Origin: Leadbetterella sp.
GTDB taxonomy: Bacteria > Bacteroidota > Bacteroidia > Cytophagales > Spirosomataceae
DNA: 61,299 nucleotides
Assembly: GCA_019638185.1 (NCBI GenBank)
Contig: JAHBUH010000005.1
Span: 1 to 61,299 of the forward strand
Direction: 5' to 3'
In this document: piece after piece, positions 35,463-44,656 of the stretch
Layout of the letters: each line of letters opens with the position of its first letter
Numbering within the stretch: the stretch's first letter is position 1
Program-made: the position numbers and the translations under genes
The notes under the pieces: model-generated
What the model saw: only the letters and a program-made list of their open reading frames with translations
Told to the model about the DNA's origin: nothing
Database searches by the model: none

Positions 35463-35546
35463 AAGCACCGTTTATCCCCTGCTAAGGTCCGGTGGTCATA
35501 TTTTACCACCATCCAGGCCATAACCTGCTAATTTTAAGCCGAAATT

Positions 35547-36647
35547 ATGAATCAAAGACAATTTTATTGGGCCTTTCAGATCATAGGGTGGGTGTTTTAC
35601 GCCCTGTCTGACCTGGCGTATTTTGTACTTTTCCTGCAGCCCGGCAGCCTGGATGAGCTGGAGGCCATGATCTTTAATTCCTGTATCTATGTGCTTACGG
35701 GTATCTCGCTGACTCATTTTTTTAAGCTGATCTTTAAGAATTACGACTGGATCAAGCTGCCGGTAAATCAGCTGGTACTACGCTGCCTGCTGGGCGTGAT
35801 CCTGATCACTTCGCTGTTCACGGCCATTAATATTTCGCTTTACGACGAGTATTTCGGTGGAAGTACCGAGCGTATAAGCTGGCTTTTCAAGGATTTTGCC
35901 TATATTATAAACTTCAGTAAACCCATGGTTATCTGGGTGTTATTATATATATTCGTAGCGTACACCATTGAAATCCAAAAGAATAACATAGAGCGGATCA
36001 AGATGCAGGCTTCTATTGAGGCTTCTGAGGCCAAGATCCTGAAGGCGCAGATCAATCCCCACTTTATGTTTAATGCGCTGAATAGCATACGGGCCCTGAT
36101 CCTGGAAGAACCGAAGAAGGCGCAGAACGGGATCACCCAGCTCTCCAATATCCTGCGGAGCTCACTGGTGGCTAACCGCCGTACCACCATTCCGCTGAAG
36201 GAAGAGCTGAAGACCATAGAAGATTACCTGGCGCTGGAGAAGGTGCGTTATGAAGAACGCCTGCAGTCTACGGTGGAGATCGACCAGAATACCTTAAACG
36301 TGGAAGTGCCGCCCATGATGCTGCAGACCCTGGTGGAGAATGCCATCAAGCACGGGGTGCAAAAAGCGGAGAAGTGGGGATTTGTGGAAGTGAAATCGCA
36401 CCTGGAGGGTGCTATGCTGGAAGTGACCATCCGGAATACCGGCGTTTTTACGGATCACCAGAATCATGGTGACGACTCCGGCTTCGGGCTGGAAAATACC
36501 CGCAGAAGATTAAGCCTGATCTACGGAACCGAAGCGGCCTTTGATATCTACCAGGAAGAACCGTACATTGTGCAGGCAAAAGTAAGAATACCTTTGGAAA
36601 AGAAAGTACCATTAAAAACCGAAACCGATGAAGACCATCATAGTTGA
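35547..36647 (+). CDS. LytS-type sensor histidine kinase
   Basis: A 366-residue membrane kinase with four hydrophobic helices in the first 145 residues and no obvious extracellular sensor domain. The His_kinase domain has the phosphorylated histidine at 172 in QINPHFMFNALNSIRAL, and the ATPase domain has the N box LVENAIKHG and the G box GFGLENTRRRL. It overlaps the LytTR regulator gene by 20 bases. This LytS/LytTR form is abundant in Bacteroidota; the stimulus is unknown. Confidence 0.93.
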   Translation: MNQRQFYWAFQIIGWVFYALSDLAYFVLFLQPGSLDELEAMIFNSCIYVLTGISLTHFFKLIFKNYDWIKLPVNQLVLRCLLGVILITSLFTAINISLYDEYFGGSTERISWLFKDFAYIINFSKPMVIWVLLYIFVAYTIEIQKNNIERIKMQASIEASEAKILKAQINPHFMFNALNSIRALILEEPKKAQNGITQLSNILRSSLVANRRTTIPLKEELKTIEDYLALEKVRYEERLQSTVEIDQNTLNVEVPPMMLQTLVENAIKHGVQKAEKWGFVEVKSHLEGAMLEVTIRNTGVFTDHQNHGDDSGFGLENTRRRLSLIYGTEAAFDIYQEEPYIVQAKVRIPLEKKVPLKTETDEDHHS

Positions 36648-37371
36648 CGACGAGCGACTGGCCCGGAACGAGCTGAAAAGACTTTTAGAGGAGTTTCCCA
36701 AAATAAATGTAGTGGCGGAGGCCGCCAATGCCGACGAGGCCATTGAGCTGATCAATGAGCATAATCCTGACCTGCTCTTCCTGGACATCCAGATGCCGGG
36801 GAAAAACGGGTTTGAGTTGCTGGAGGCCATTGAAGACCGGGTGCCGGAAGTGATCTTCACCACCGCCTATGATGAATACGCGTTAAAGGCTTTTGAGTAT
36901 AACGCCCTGGATTACATCATGAAGCCCATTGATACCGTCCGGCTGGCCGAAGCCATCCAGAAGGTGGAAAGTGAAATGAAGCGGGCCGAAACCGCCGTTC
37001 AGCACCCGGAGAGCTACCTGGGTGAAAACGACCAGGTTTTTGTGAAAGACGGCGAGAAATGCTGGTTTGTGAAGCTGGGAAAAGTACGGTTATTTGAATC
37101 CATGGGAAATTACGTGCGCCTTCATTTTGAAGACCAGAAGCCCATGATCCTGAAGTCACTAAACAGCCTGGAAGAGCGCCTGGACCCTAAAATATTTTTC
37201 CGGGCTAACCGCAAGCACATCATTAACCTGAACTGGATCGATAAAATAGAACCGTGGTTTTCCGGCGGACTCCTGGTGACCCTGAAGGGGGGAGATAAGG
37301 CTACTCCGCTGGAAAAGATCGAAATCTCCAGGAGACAGTCTATTAAGTTTAAGGATCTGATGAGCTTATAG
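36628..37371 (+). CDS. LytTR-family response regulator
   Basis: A 247-residue regulator. The receiver domain has IIVDDERLARNEL, phosphoacceptor Asp53 (LFLDIQMPG) and lysine in IMKPID. From about residue 140 the LytTR DNA-binding domain follows, with the diagnostic GNYVRLHFE and FFRANRKHIINLNWI segments. Partner of the overlapping kinase. It is followed 8 bases later by a small VOC gene that likely shares the transcript. Confidence 0.94.
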   Translation: MKTIIVDDERLARNELKRLLEEFPKINVVAEAANADEAIELINEHNPDLLFLDIQMPGKNGFELLEAIEDRVPEVIFTTAYDEYALKAFEYNALDYIMKPIDTVRLAEAIQKVESEMKRAETAVQHPESYLGENDQVFVKDGEKCWFVKLGKVRLFESMGNYVRLHFEDQKPMILKSLNSLEERLDPKIFFRANRKHIINLNWIDKIEPWFSGGLLVTLKGGDKATPLEKIEISRRQSIKFKDLMSL

Positions 37372-37379
37372 CAATCCCT

Positions 37380-37736
37380 ATGAAATTTGACAAAGCCGTA
37401 CCCATCCTGTATTCCACCGATGTATCGGAAAGCATCGCTTATTTTGTGGAGCAGCTGAAGTTTGAGAACCACTGGGAATGGGGCAGCCCACCCACATTCG
37501 GTGGTGTGTACAGAGATGATGTGGAAATATTCTTTTGCAAAGAGGGCCAGGGGAGCCCGGCTACATGGATTTCCTTAGTGGTAGATAATGTAGATGAATA
37601 TTATGAGCTCATCAAAGACAGCGGGGCCAAAATTCTAACTGTGCCGGATACGAAAGAATGGGGCATGAGAGAAATGCTGGTGGAATGCCCGGACGGGCAT
37701 ATCATCAGGATCGGGCATAATACGGATTGTGATTAG
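37380..37736 (+). CDS. VOC family (glyoxalase/bleomycin-resistance-like) protein
   Basis: A 118-residue cytosolic protein with two beta-alpha-beta-beta-beta modules: AVPILYSTDVSESIAYFVEQL and WISLVVDNVDEYYELIKDSG, then a closing VECPDGHIIRIGH. Its size and motifs match bleomycin-resistance/dioxygenase-fold proteins. The metal-ligand pattern is partly degenerate, so it may bind rather than convert a ligand. Third gene of the LytS/LytTR operon, ended by a strong terminator. Confidence 0.83.
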   Translation: MKFDKAVPILYSTDVSESIAYFVEQLKFENHWEWGSPPTFGGVYRDDVEIFFCKEGQGSPATWISLVVDNVDEYYELIKDSGAKILTVPDTKEWGMREMLVECPDGHIIRIGHNTDCD

Positions 37737-37760
37737 ATATTTACCGGTAAGCTATAAATA

Positions 37761-37800
37761 AAATAAACTGGGGCGCCGCTTGCGGCGCCCCAGTTTATTT
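37761..37800. terminator. Strong bidirectional terminator
   Basis: A perfect 19-bp inverted repeat (37761-37779 with 37782-37800) around a 2-base loop; each strand ends with an AT-rich run. It ends the LytS/LytTR operon and touches the stop codon of the convergent tricorn-type protease gene. Confidence 0.93.
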
Positions 37801-40800
37801 TACTTCACATCCTTCAATAACTCTTCAATTGCCTTCTCCAGCTGTTGGTCTTTGCCTTCAGCTATCAGTTTCGGATCATTTTTAACTTCGAAGGTAGGTT
37901 TGGTCTCGTGGTTTTCGAGCCATTCTCCGGCTTTATTTTTGGCGGAGATCGGAACGGCGCCCCAGCGGGTACCGTCAGGCAGCATTTCCCAGCCCGCAAA
38001 GCTACAGGTGCCGGGTACGGGCATGCCTACGGTCTTGCCGATCTTCAGGTCAGTGTAACCGCAGGAGAAACAGTGGCCGTCGCTGTAGTTGGCCTCGTTA
38101 AACATGGCCAGGGTGGGCTTGGTCCACCGGAAGGTGGGCTCGTAACCTACGTTGCGGTCTTTGGTGGCGTAGTCCAGGAACTTATCACCGGTGAAAAACA
38201 TGGCGAGGTCAGAAACCAGGTCACCACCACCATTAAAGCGGGTATCTACGATCACCCCTTTCCGGTCGGCGTATTTGCCCATCATTTCTTCATAGGTGTT
38301 CCGGTATTGCCCGTCGTTCATCCCGGCAATGTGCACATAACCCAGGGTGCCTTTGCTCAGGCTGTCTACTTCGGCCTGGTTTTTCTTCACCCAACGTTTG
38401 TACAGCAGTTGGCCTTCGGCACCCAGGGAGATGGGTTTTACGGTGATCTGCTCACGGTTACCGGTTTTCGGATCCAGGATCTCCAGCAGGGTGAACTTAT
38501 CGGCTTTCCGGTTCAGGTAAACGGCTACATCCTTATCGGCGGCGATGAGCTCGCCGTCAATTTTCTCGATGATGTACCCCGGCTTAACAGTAAACCCGGC
38601 CTTGTCAAGTGGCCCTTCTGCCAGGATCTCGCGGATCAGGATCCCGTTTCCTGTAGGATTGTAGTCCATGAAGATACCCAGGGAAGCCGTGGCATCGCTG
38701 TTCGGCTGCGAGCGACTGTAACGGGCGCCGGCATGTGACACATTCAGTTCCCCCAACATTTCCGAGAGCATTTCGGCAAACTCGTAGCTGTTCCCGATGT
38801 GCGGAACGTATTTGGCATACTGGGTTTTCAGCTTCTCCCAGTCGGCCCCGTGCATATCCGGGGTGTAAAACATCTTTTTGGTCCTGAGCCATACGTGATT
38901 AAACATCTGCTGACGCTCAGCTTCCGAATCAAATTTCACTTCACCGTCTATGGTGATGGCATCCCGTTTTTTGCTTTCCGGGTTAATTTTAGAGATACGT
39001 CCGCTGCTTAAGAGATACAGGTTTTTCTGATCTTTGTCCCAGGCCAGGCTTCCGCCCATTCCGTCCAGGGGGATTTCCATTTTAGTCTCTTTGGTACGCA
39101 GGTCGGTGCTCCACAGGTTACTGTTTTTCTCAAACCGGGCCAGGTAATAAAGCTTTTCACCGTCTTTAGACAGTACCGCATCGCTTAAGGCGGAAGAATG
39201 GATGGTCAGCCTGGCTTTCCTGTCGGTCAGCCCGTCCCAGTCTATCGTAATGGGAGCCACTTCTTTGGTTTTGGTCGTGTCTTTCTTGGCTTTGTCCCCT
39301 TCTTTTGCTTTTTCCAGCTCTTTCAATACGGTGTAATCGTCTTTCGAGAGATTGAATTTATCCCAGCCTTCTTTGGTGAGGAACAGGGTATAAACATCGT
39401 TCTGGGAGCCGCCGCTGCTGGCATGATCTTTCATCCCGTGTCGGTTGCTGAACCACAGGATCTGCTTACCGCCGTTCACCCATTTCGGCGAAGAGTCGTT
39501 ATATCCGCTTTGGGTGAGGTTAGTCATCGGCTTTTTGCCTTCGGCATCCAGCAGAACCACTTCGCCGTTAGCCATGGTAGGGCGGTAAGAGGCCAGCAGC
39601 CATTTGCTGTCGGGGCTCCATTCAAAATACTGGTCGCCGTCGCGCATGTGAAACAGCTGCTCCGGGGTCAGCAGGGTGATGGACTTACCGGAAGCTATAT
39701 CCAGCACCTTCAGGGTTCTCCGGTTTTCCACAAAAGCCAGCTTTTTGCCGTCCGGCGAAAGCTTAGGCAGGTAATTGTCATTTGCATTACTTACCAGGGG
39801 CGATTCCTCAATGAGGGTAGACGCGTAAAAAAGCGGCTCTTCCTTACGGGTTTTCTTTGCCTGGAAGATCTGCCAGCGGCCGTCTCTCTCGCTGGAATAC
39901 AGGATAGATTTGCCGTCAGGAGCAAACTCCACAAAGCTCTCCTGTTCGGGTGTAGTGGTAATTCTTTTGGTGATTTTGCCGTCTACGGTAGATACAAAAA
40001 CCTCCCCCCGGGCAATGAACGCCACTTCTTTCCCGTCAGGAGATACCGAGAAGTCGCTCACGCCGCCATTCACTGAGGTATAGCCGTCTGTGTTCGATAT
40101 TTTCTGGGTGTACAGGGTAACGTCCACTTTTTTGGGCTGCTGCCCTTCCCGGACCGTGTAAAGTTCGCCGTCATAGGAAAACGCTAGCAGGCCGTCGTTT
40201 GAAGCGCTCAGGAAACGCACCGGGTGGGTTTTCAGTTTAGTGATCTGGGTTTTCTGCGCCGGGTTAGCCAGCGACAGCTTCTGCACATTGAAGGTTCCGT
40301 TTTCCTCGCTCAGGTAGTAGATATCCTTGTCGCCGTTTGTGAAAACCGGCTGCCGGTTCTCTCCGTAATAGGAGGTGATCTTGGTATGCTTTCCGGTTTT
40401 GGTATCGTAGGTCCAGATATCGCGGGCAATGGCCGACTTGTGGTATTTCCGCCACTCGTTTTCCCCGCCTTTCTTGTCGTGGTAAACCAAGGTTTTCCCG
40501 TCTTTGCTGTATTGGGCATATTCCGCCGGTACAGACAGCACCTGGGCTATTCTTCCTCCCTGTACGGGTACGGAATACAGCTCCGGCTGGGAACCCGTAG
40601 GGTACTGACGGTGGGTGGCCAGATCCTGTCTTACCCCACCGAATACCACAGCTTTTCCGTCAGGAGTAAAGGAAAAGGGCGTTTCGTCGTTAGAATGAAA
40701 GGTCAGCCGCCGGGCATCACCGCCCTGGGCGTTCATGATAAAAATATCAAAATTACCGTATCGGTCCGAAGCGAAAGCGATCTGCTTTCCATCGGGGCTC

Positions 40801-41015
40801 CACACGGCCTGGTAGTCATGCGCCTCATGAAAAGTCAACTGGGTGGCTTGTCCGCCGGATGAAGGAACGCGGTAGAGATCTCCCTTATAGGTAAAGACAA
40901 TCGTGCTTCCGTCCGGGGAGATAGACGGGTAGCGGGCCCATTTGGGCGTAGTCTGGGCGGTTAGGGCTGAGCTGATGAGCGTCACCACCGAAATAATAGC
41001 TAATCTTTTTAACAT
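37800..41015 (-). CDS. Tricorn-type S41 family protease
   Basis: A 1071-residue secreted protease with signal peptide (cleavage near LTAQ). The N-terminal half is built of TolB/PD40-type propeller repeats (SPDGKQIAFASDRYG, TPDGKAVVFGG, APDGKSILYSSERDG and others), followed by a second propeller, a PDZ domain (LGIFMDYNPTGNGILI ... DKAGFTVKPGYII) and a C-terminal S41 peptidase domain with the DTRFNGGGDL and NYSDGHCFS regions, the latter carrying the expected serine. This is the tricorn domain order. The ATG at 41015 is chosen because the upstream in-frame ATG (41048) sits beyond a perfect -7 box (minus strand TATATTTG, 41036-41043). Confidence 0.92.
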   Translation of the reverse strand: MLKRLAIISVVTLISSALTAQTTPKWARYPSISPDGSTIVFTYKGDLYRVPSSGGQATQLTFHEAHDYQAVWSPDGKQIAFASDRYGNFDIFIMNAQGGDARRLTFHSNDETPFSFTPDGKAVVFGGVRQDLATHRQYPTGSQPELYSVPVQGGRIAQVLSVPAEYAQYSKDGKTLVYHDKKGGENEWRKYHKSAIARDIWTYDTKTGKHTKITSYYGENRQPVFTNGDKDIYYLSEENGTFNVQKLSLANPAQKTQITKLKTHPVRFLSASNDGLLAFSYDGELYTVREGQQPKKVDVTLYTQKISNTDGYTSVNGGVSDFSVSPDGKEVAFIARGEVFVSTVDGKITKRITTTPEQESFVEFAPDGKSILYSSERDGRWQIFQAKKTRKEEPLFYASTLIEESPLVSNANDNYLPKLSPDGKKLAFVENRRTLKVLDIASGKSITLLTPEQLFHMRDGDQYFEWSPDSKWLLASYRPTMANGEVVLLDAEGKKPMTNLTQSGYNDSSPKWVNGGKQILWFSNRHGMKDHASSGGSQNDVYTLFLTKEGWDKFNLSKDDYTVLKELEKAKEGDKAKKDTTKTKEVAPITIDWDGLTDRKARLTIHSSALSDAVLSKDGEKLYYLARFEKNSNLWSTDLRTKETKMEIPLDGMGGSLAWDKDQKNLYLLSSGRISKINPESKKRDAITIDGEVKFDSEAERQQMFNHVWLRTKKMFYTPDMHGADWEKLKTQYAKYVPHIGNSYEFAEMLSEMLGELNVSHAGARYSRSQPNSDATASLGIFMDYNPTGNGILIREILAEGPLDKAGFTVKPGYIIEKIDGELIAADKDVAVYLNRKADKFTLLEILDPKTGNREQITVKPISLGAEGQLLYKRWVKKNQAEVDSLSKGTLGYVHIAGMNDGQYRNTYEEMMGKYADRKGVIVDTRFNGGGDLVSDLAMFFTGDKFLDYATKDRNVGYEPTFRWTKPTLAMFNEANYSDGHCFSCGYTDLKIGKTVGMPVPGTCSFAGWEMLPDGTRWGAVPISAKNKAGEWLENHETKPTFEVKNDPKLIAEGKDQQLEKAIEELLKDVK

Positions 41016-41180
41016 AGAATTTTTATTGCATTGTACAAATATATGCAATTGGTTGAATTATCGGTTTTTGTTGTCTGGGGATACCGTATTTTCTGCCTGT
41101 GAATGAGGGGAAATTCAAAATAAATCTTTGAAATTGTTCACAAATATTTTTTGTTCACGTATCGTGTTTTTAAATATTAG

Positions 41181-41407
41181 TTGAACATTGGAAAATATGA
41201 AATTGTTGATATAGCACTTGAAAATCTTCAAAAGAATACCGGAATATCCGGCAGATGGGAAGAGTATGGCCAAAAGGAGTTAGACGGTCAGATACAAAAG
41301 CTGTACCACCATTATTGGCCTATGCTGATTTCATGAATCCGAATGACAGGAGATGTATGGAAACAGCACAAAAGATTTACAATGAGTTTTTACAAGATAA
41401 ATTATGA
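41181..41407 (+). pseudogene. Remnant of an AbiEi-family antitoxin gene
   Basis: Two ends of an AbiEi antitoxin survive with the middle deleted. The 5' piece reads KYEIVDIALENLQKNTGISG then KELDGQI; after about 41295 the frame changes and the C-terminal piece reads VPPLLAYADFMNPNDRR then METAQKIYNEFLQDKL, stop at 41405. The start codon is not clear (a TTG at 41181 follows a TAG). About 70 of some 300 expected residues remain. It overlaps the toxin remnant, as in intact type IV toxin-antitoxin loci. The DNA is distinctly AT-rich compared with its neighbours. Confidence 0.72.
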
Positions 41408-42023
41408 GCAACTAAGGCAACGGCCTGAAATATCAGAAATGCTTTCGGCACTGGAACGGGGCTTTGAAAAATTTGATATCGACTTTTACCTGGTAGGCGT
41501 TGTGGCAAGGGATGTATGGATGAGTGGGATAAATAGAATTGCACCACGCAGAACAACAGGCGATATTGATTTTGCTGTACTGATAAATGATAAGGAACCT
41601 ATGAAGCGCTTAGGGAATATTTAATAAACACAGAAGGCTTTCATCCGTTTAATGGCAATGCTTTTGTGTTGCTATGGAAAGATAAAACCGGAGTGGACTT
41701 ATTGCCCTTTGGTGTTATAGAAGATGAAGACAGCAAAGTAACAACAAGCGGATTAGGCTTAACCCATATAAACCTGCAGGGCATTACCGAAGTATATGAA
41801 GAAGGATTGCCACAATTAGAACTGCAAGGGAAACACCAGTTTAAATTCTGTACGCTACCGGGTATTGTTTTATTAAATAATTGCCTGGGATGACAGACCC
41901 GAAGTAAGAAGGGATGATATTAAAGACATCAGCGACTTATTGAACCATTTCTTCGATATGTACGACAATGAGATTTGGGAAATCCATAATGATTTGTTTG
42001 ATGATAAAAATGCCGACCTGTAA
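41382..42023 (+). pseudogene. Frameshifted AbiEii-type nucleotidyltransferase toxin gene
   Basis: The ATG at 41382 opens MSFYKINYEQLRQRPEI, followed by the nucleotidyltransferase core LVGVVARDVWM ... RTTGDIDFAVL. A shift near 41605 moves the frame (EALREYLINTEGFHPFNG, then KTGVDLLPFGVIEDED), and a second near 41880 moves it again (IAWDDRPEVRRDDIKDISD, EIWEIHNDLFDD) before a stop at 42021. Reassembled, the pieces run in order along AbiEii, but the C-terminal end is short. With the antitoxin also destroyed, the locus is dead. Its family normally inhibits growth during phage infection by modifying tRNA. Confidence 0.78.
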
Positions 42024-42044
42024 TCAGAAGCATGGCTGGTTAAA

Positions 42045-42079
42045 GAAGAATGAGGAGTTTGACAATCCCCTCATTCTTC
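42045..42079. terminator. Hairpin between the AbiE remnant and the thiamine receptor gene
   Basis: Arms gaagaatgagg (42045-42055) and cctcattcttc (42069-42079) pair perfectly around 13 bases. It lies between convergent units and could terminate the minus-strand receptor transcript. Confidence 0.65.
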
Positions 42080-42100
42080 AAACACTATTGTATATTCCTA

Positions 42101-44320
42101 TTAAAACCTTACCCTCACCCCCGCCAAAACATTAATCCCTGCCTGCGGAAACACAAAATTTTCCGTCACCTTATCGCCGTAGATATAGCTGTAGGTATAG
42201 CCGTTTGATTCGTATTCCTTATTGAAAATGTTATTTACCAATAGCGTGAAATTCAGGTCTTTCAGTTTGGCTGCCCGCGGCGTGTAGGAAACGTTCAGAT
42301 CCGACACGAAGTACCCGTCCAGCTTTTTGTTTTCCGAAGAGGTGTTATCCAGGTACTGTTTGCCTACGTATTTGGGAAGCAGGCTAATGTTCAGGCCCTT
42401 GGCTACGGTATAGGTGATGTTTCCGCCACTGATGACGTTCGGTGAAAATGAAATGTCAGTATCCTTATAATGGGTCACTTCATCCGGTGTGCCGTCTGAG
42501 GCGGGCACGGTGTAGGTCAGCGCTTTGATCTTGTTCCGGCTCAGGGCCACATTGGCCATTAAAGTCAGCTTTTCGGTAATTTTTCCGCCTACCTGCAGCT
42601 CTATACCGGCACGGTAGCTGTCCGGAACATTCATCCGGATGGCTTCTCCTACCTGGTTTATCTGGCCGGTCAGCACCAGCTGATCTTTGTAGTTCATGAA
42701 ATACAGGTTAGCCTCTGCCGCCCAACGTGAGGTGTTTAGCTTATAGCCGGCCTCGAAATCGTGCAGCTTTTCAGGGTTAGGTACCTTAGGCGCCGTATCC
42801 ACGAAATCCGTGCGGTTAGGCTCTTTGGTGCCTTTGGCGTAGGAGACGTAGGCCGATGCGTTATCCGATAAACGGTAGGTAAGCCCGATTTTGGGGTTGA
42901 AGAAGCTCCAGGTGTTCCGGAAGCTCAACTGCTGAAGTACATCGCCGGTTCCCAGCATGTCAAAACCCACCCGGCGGTATTGGAGGTCCAGGTAGGCATT
43001 CCAGTTCTGCGCCAGGGCGTAGTATAGCTTGCCGTAGAGGTTGAAATCGGTTTTGGTGCTGTTATTGTCGTAATAGCGGTGGTTTATCTTGCCGTCAGAG
43101 AAATACTGTGCCCAGATCACCTCGCCAAAGTGCCCGCCTTCGTACTTATTAAAGCCGCCGCCCAGGCTCCCTGTCAGCTTCCCGGTACCTTCGTAATCCA
43201 GGGACCACACCCCGCCGTAGAAGGCGTTATCCAGGTATTTCCGGCGGATCAGGTCGGTTTCCGTGATGGTCTCTTCGCCGATCCTGATATAAGAAAGCCC
43301 GTATTCTTCCAGGTCTTCACCGTCTTTAAACTGCTCGTAATACCCGTCGCCCTTGGTGTAGAAGAGGGTAGGGTTAAGGCGCCATTTTTTACCCAGGCCG
43401 AAGGAGGAGATGAGTTGCCAGTGCGACTGCGCATAATTATCCACTTCGTTTTCGTAGTTGTAATAGTTGAACTTACGGCCCCGCGCCAGCAGTTCTTTCT
43501 TGTGGGCCTCATTATACCAGTTTCTTTTAATGTAGGCGTCCAGGCCTTTCATGTCGCCGTCGGCCAGCGCCTGGGGAATCCCGTTCCACGACTGATAGGT
43601 GACTTCTTTTCCCGCGAAGTGGTTCAGGCGGATAAAGCTGTTTTTGAAGTAGTATCCCCCTGACAGGTAGTAAGACCGGAGGTCAGAGGAAGCCCGGTCC
43701 ACGAACCCGTCGGAACCGATCCGGGATAACCGGGCATCAAAAACAAATTTATCATTCAATAATCCGGAGGAGGCTATAAAGTTGGTTTTGAGGGTATTGA
43801 ATGAGCCGCCTGAAACATTCACTTCGGCAAAGGGATCGCGGTTAAGTTGGAGGGTGTTAACATTCACCGAAGCGCCGAAGGCCCCGGCTCCGTTCGTAGA
43901 GGTACCCACGCCGCGCTGCACCTGGATACTCTGCACGGAGGAGGCGAAATCGGGCATGTTTACCCAGAATACTCCCTGTGATTCGGAGTCATTATACGGG
44001 ATACCGTTCAGGGTTACGTTAATGCGGGTGGGGTCAGTACCGCGGATGCGGATACCGGTATAGCCCACGCCGGTGCCGGCATCGGAAGTGACCACCACAG
44101 AGGGCAGCTGGTTCAGCAGGAAAGGCAGATCCTGGCCCAGGTTTTGTTTTTTAATGGCGGTCTGGGAGACGTTGCTGTAGGCCATACCGGTCTTTTCGTT
44201 GGCACGGGTGGCCTTTACCACCACTTCGTTCAGGTGCTGGAGGGTGTCCAGTTGCTGCGCAGCAGACGGCCGCACAGCGATCAAAATAAGGAGAATCGGG
44301 AGAAAAAATTTCTTTTTCAT
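42101..44320 (-). CDS. TonB-dependent receptor, predicted thiamine (or precursor) uptake
   Basis: A 739-residue outer-membrane receptor: signal peptide (cleavage after PSAA), an early plug domain (NEVVVKATRANEKTG ... TGIRIRGTDPTRINVTLNG) and a 22-strand-type barrel ending AGVRVRF. There is no carboxypeptidase-like N-terminal domain, in contrast to the other receptor in this window; it is BtuB/iron-receptor-like. The ligand prediction rests on the TPP riboswitch in its leader: Bacteroidota are known to have TPP-regulated outer-membrane receptors for thiamine. The inner-membrane permease (PnuT-type) is not beside it. Confidence 0.88.
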   Translation of the reverse strand: MKKKFFLPILLILIAVRPSAAQQLDTLQHLNEVVVKATRANEKTGMAYSNVSQTAIKKQNLGQDLPFLLNQLPSVVVTSDAGTGVGYTGIRIRGTDPTRINVTLNGIPYNDSESQGVFWVNMPDFASSVQSIQVQRGVGTSTNGAGAFGASVNVNTLQLNRDPFAEVNVSGGSFNTLKTNFIASSGLLNDKFVFDARLSRIGSDGFVDRASSDLRSYYLSGGYYFKNSFIRLNHFAGKEVTYQSWNGIPQALADGDMKGLDAYIKRNWYNEAHKKELLARGRKFNYYNYENEVDNYAQSHWQLISSFGLGKKWRLNPTLFYTKGDGYYEQFKDGEDLEEYGLSYIRIGEETITETDLIRRKYLDNAFYGGVWSLDYEGTGKLTGSLGGGFNKYEGGHFGEVIWAQYFSDGKINHRYYDNNSTKTDFNLYGKLYYALAQNWNAYLDLQYRRVGFDMLGTGDVLQQLSFRNTWSFFNPKIGLTYRLSDNASAYVSYAKGTKEPNRTDFVDTAPKVPNPEKLHDFEAGYKLNTSRWAAEANLYFMNYKDQLVLTGQINQVGEAIRMNVPDSYRAGIELQVGGKITEKLTLMANVALSRNKIKALTYTVPASDGTPDEVTHYKDTDISFSPNVISGGNITYTVAKGLNISLLPKYVGKQYLDNTSSENKKLDGYFVSDLNVSYTPRAAKLKDLNFTLLVNNIFNKEYESNGYTYSYIYGDKVTENFVFPQAGINVLAGVRVRF

Positions 44321-44503
44321 AACAATTTTTAAATTATTACGAAGAAGTTAAAGGAGCAAAACACAATCTTCGGGCGTATGCCTGTATTCGTTTTACTTTA
44401 GTTTGGAACATAGCTCAATGTGCACACCTGGAACGCCGGCCGCAGGCTCCGGTGCTTACAAAAAGATGTTCCCTATTGAATAAATGAGAGCCGGTATCGA
44501 CTC

Positions 44504-44586
44504 CTCAAATCCCTTCATCGGTATTATCCGCATCAGGTTCAATGGGTATGATCTCAGCCCGTTATATTCAGGCACCCCTTTTTGAG
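44504..44586 (-). promoter_or_regulatory. TPP riboswitch (THI element)
   Basis: The minus strand reads, in order, CTCAAA, AGGGGTGCC, GGGCTGAGATCATACCC, TTGAACCTGAT, GCGGATAATACC and TTTGAG. The GCTGAGA and GAACCTGAT...GGATAATACC blocks are the invariant thiamine-pyrophosphate-binding core, and CTCAAA/TTTGAG close the P1 stem. A 183-base leader separates it from the receptor start, room for an expression platform. High TPP should switch the receptor off. Confidence 0.95.
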
Positions 44587-44596
44587 ATTTACGGTA

Positions 44597-44626
44597 CAAA
44601 GGTAAGGGATTTATCGGGATTAACAA
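44597..44626 (-). promoter_or_regulatory. Promoter of the riboswitch-receptor transcript
   Basis: On the minus strand TTG (44624-44626) and TACCTTTG (44597-44604) are 19 bases apart. Transcription would begin near 44590, only a few bases before the first strand of the riboswitch P1 stem, so the aptamer is the first thing transcribed. Confidence 0.82.
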
Positions 44627-44656
44627 GGAGTACGAAGCTGACCCCTGAAAAACCGC

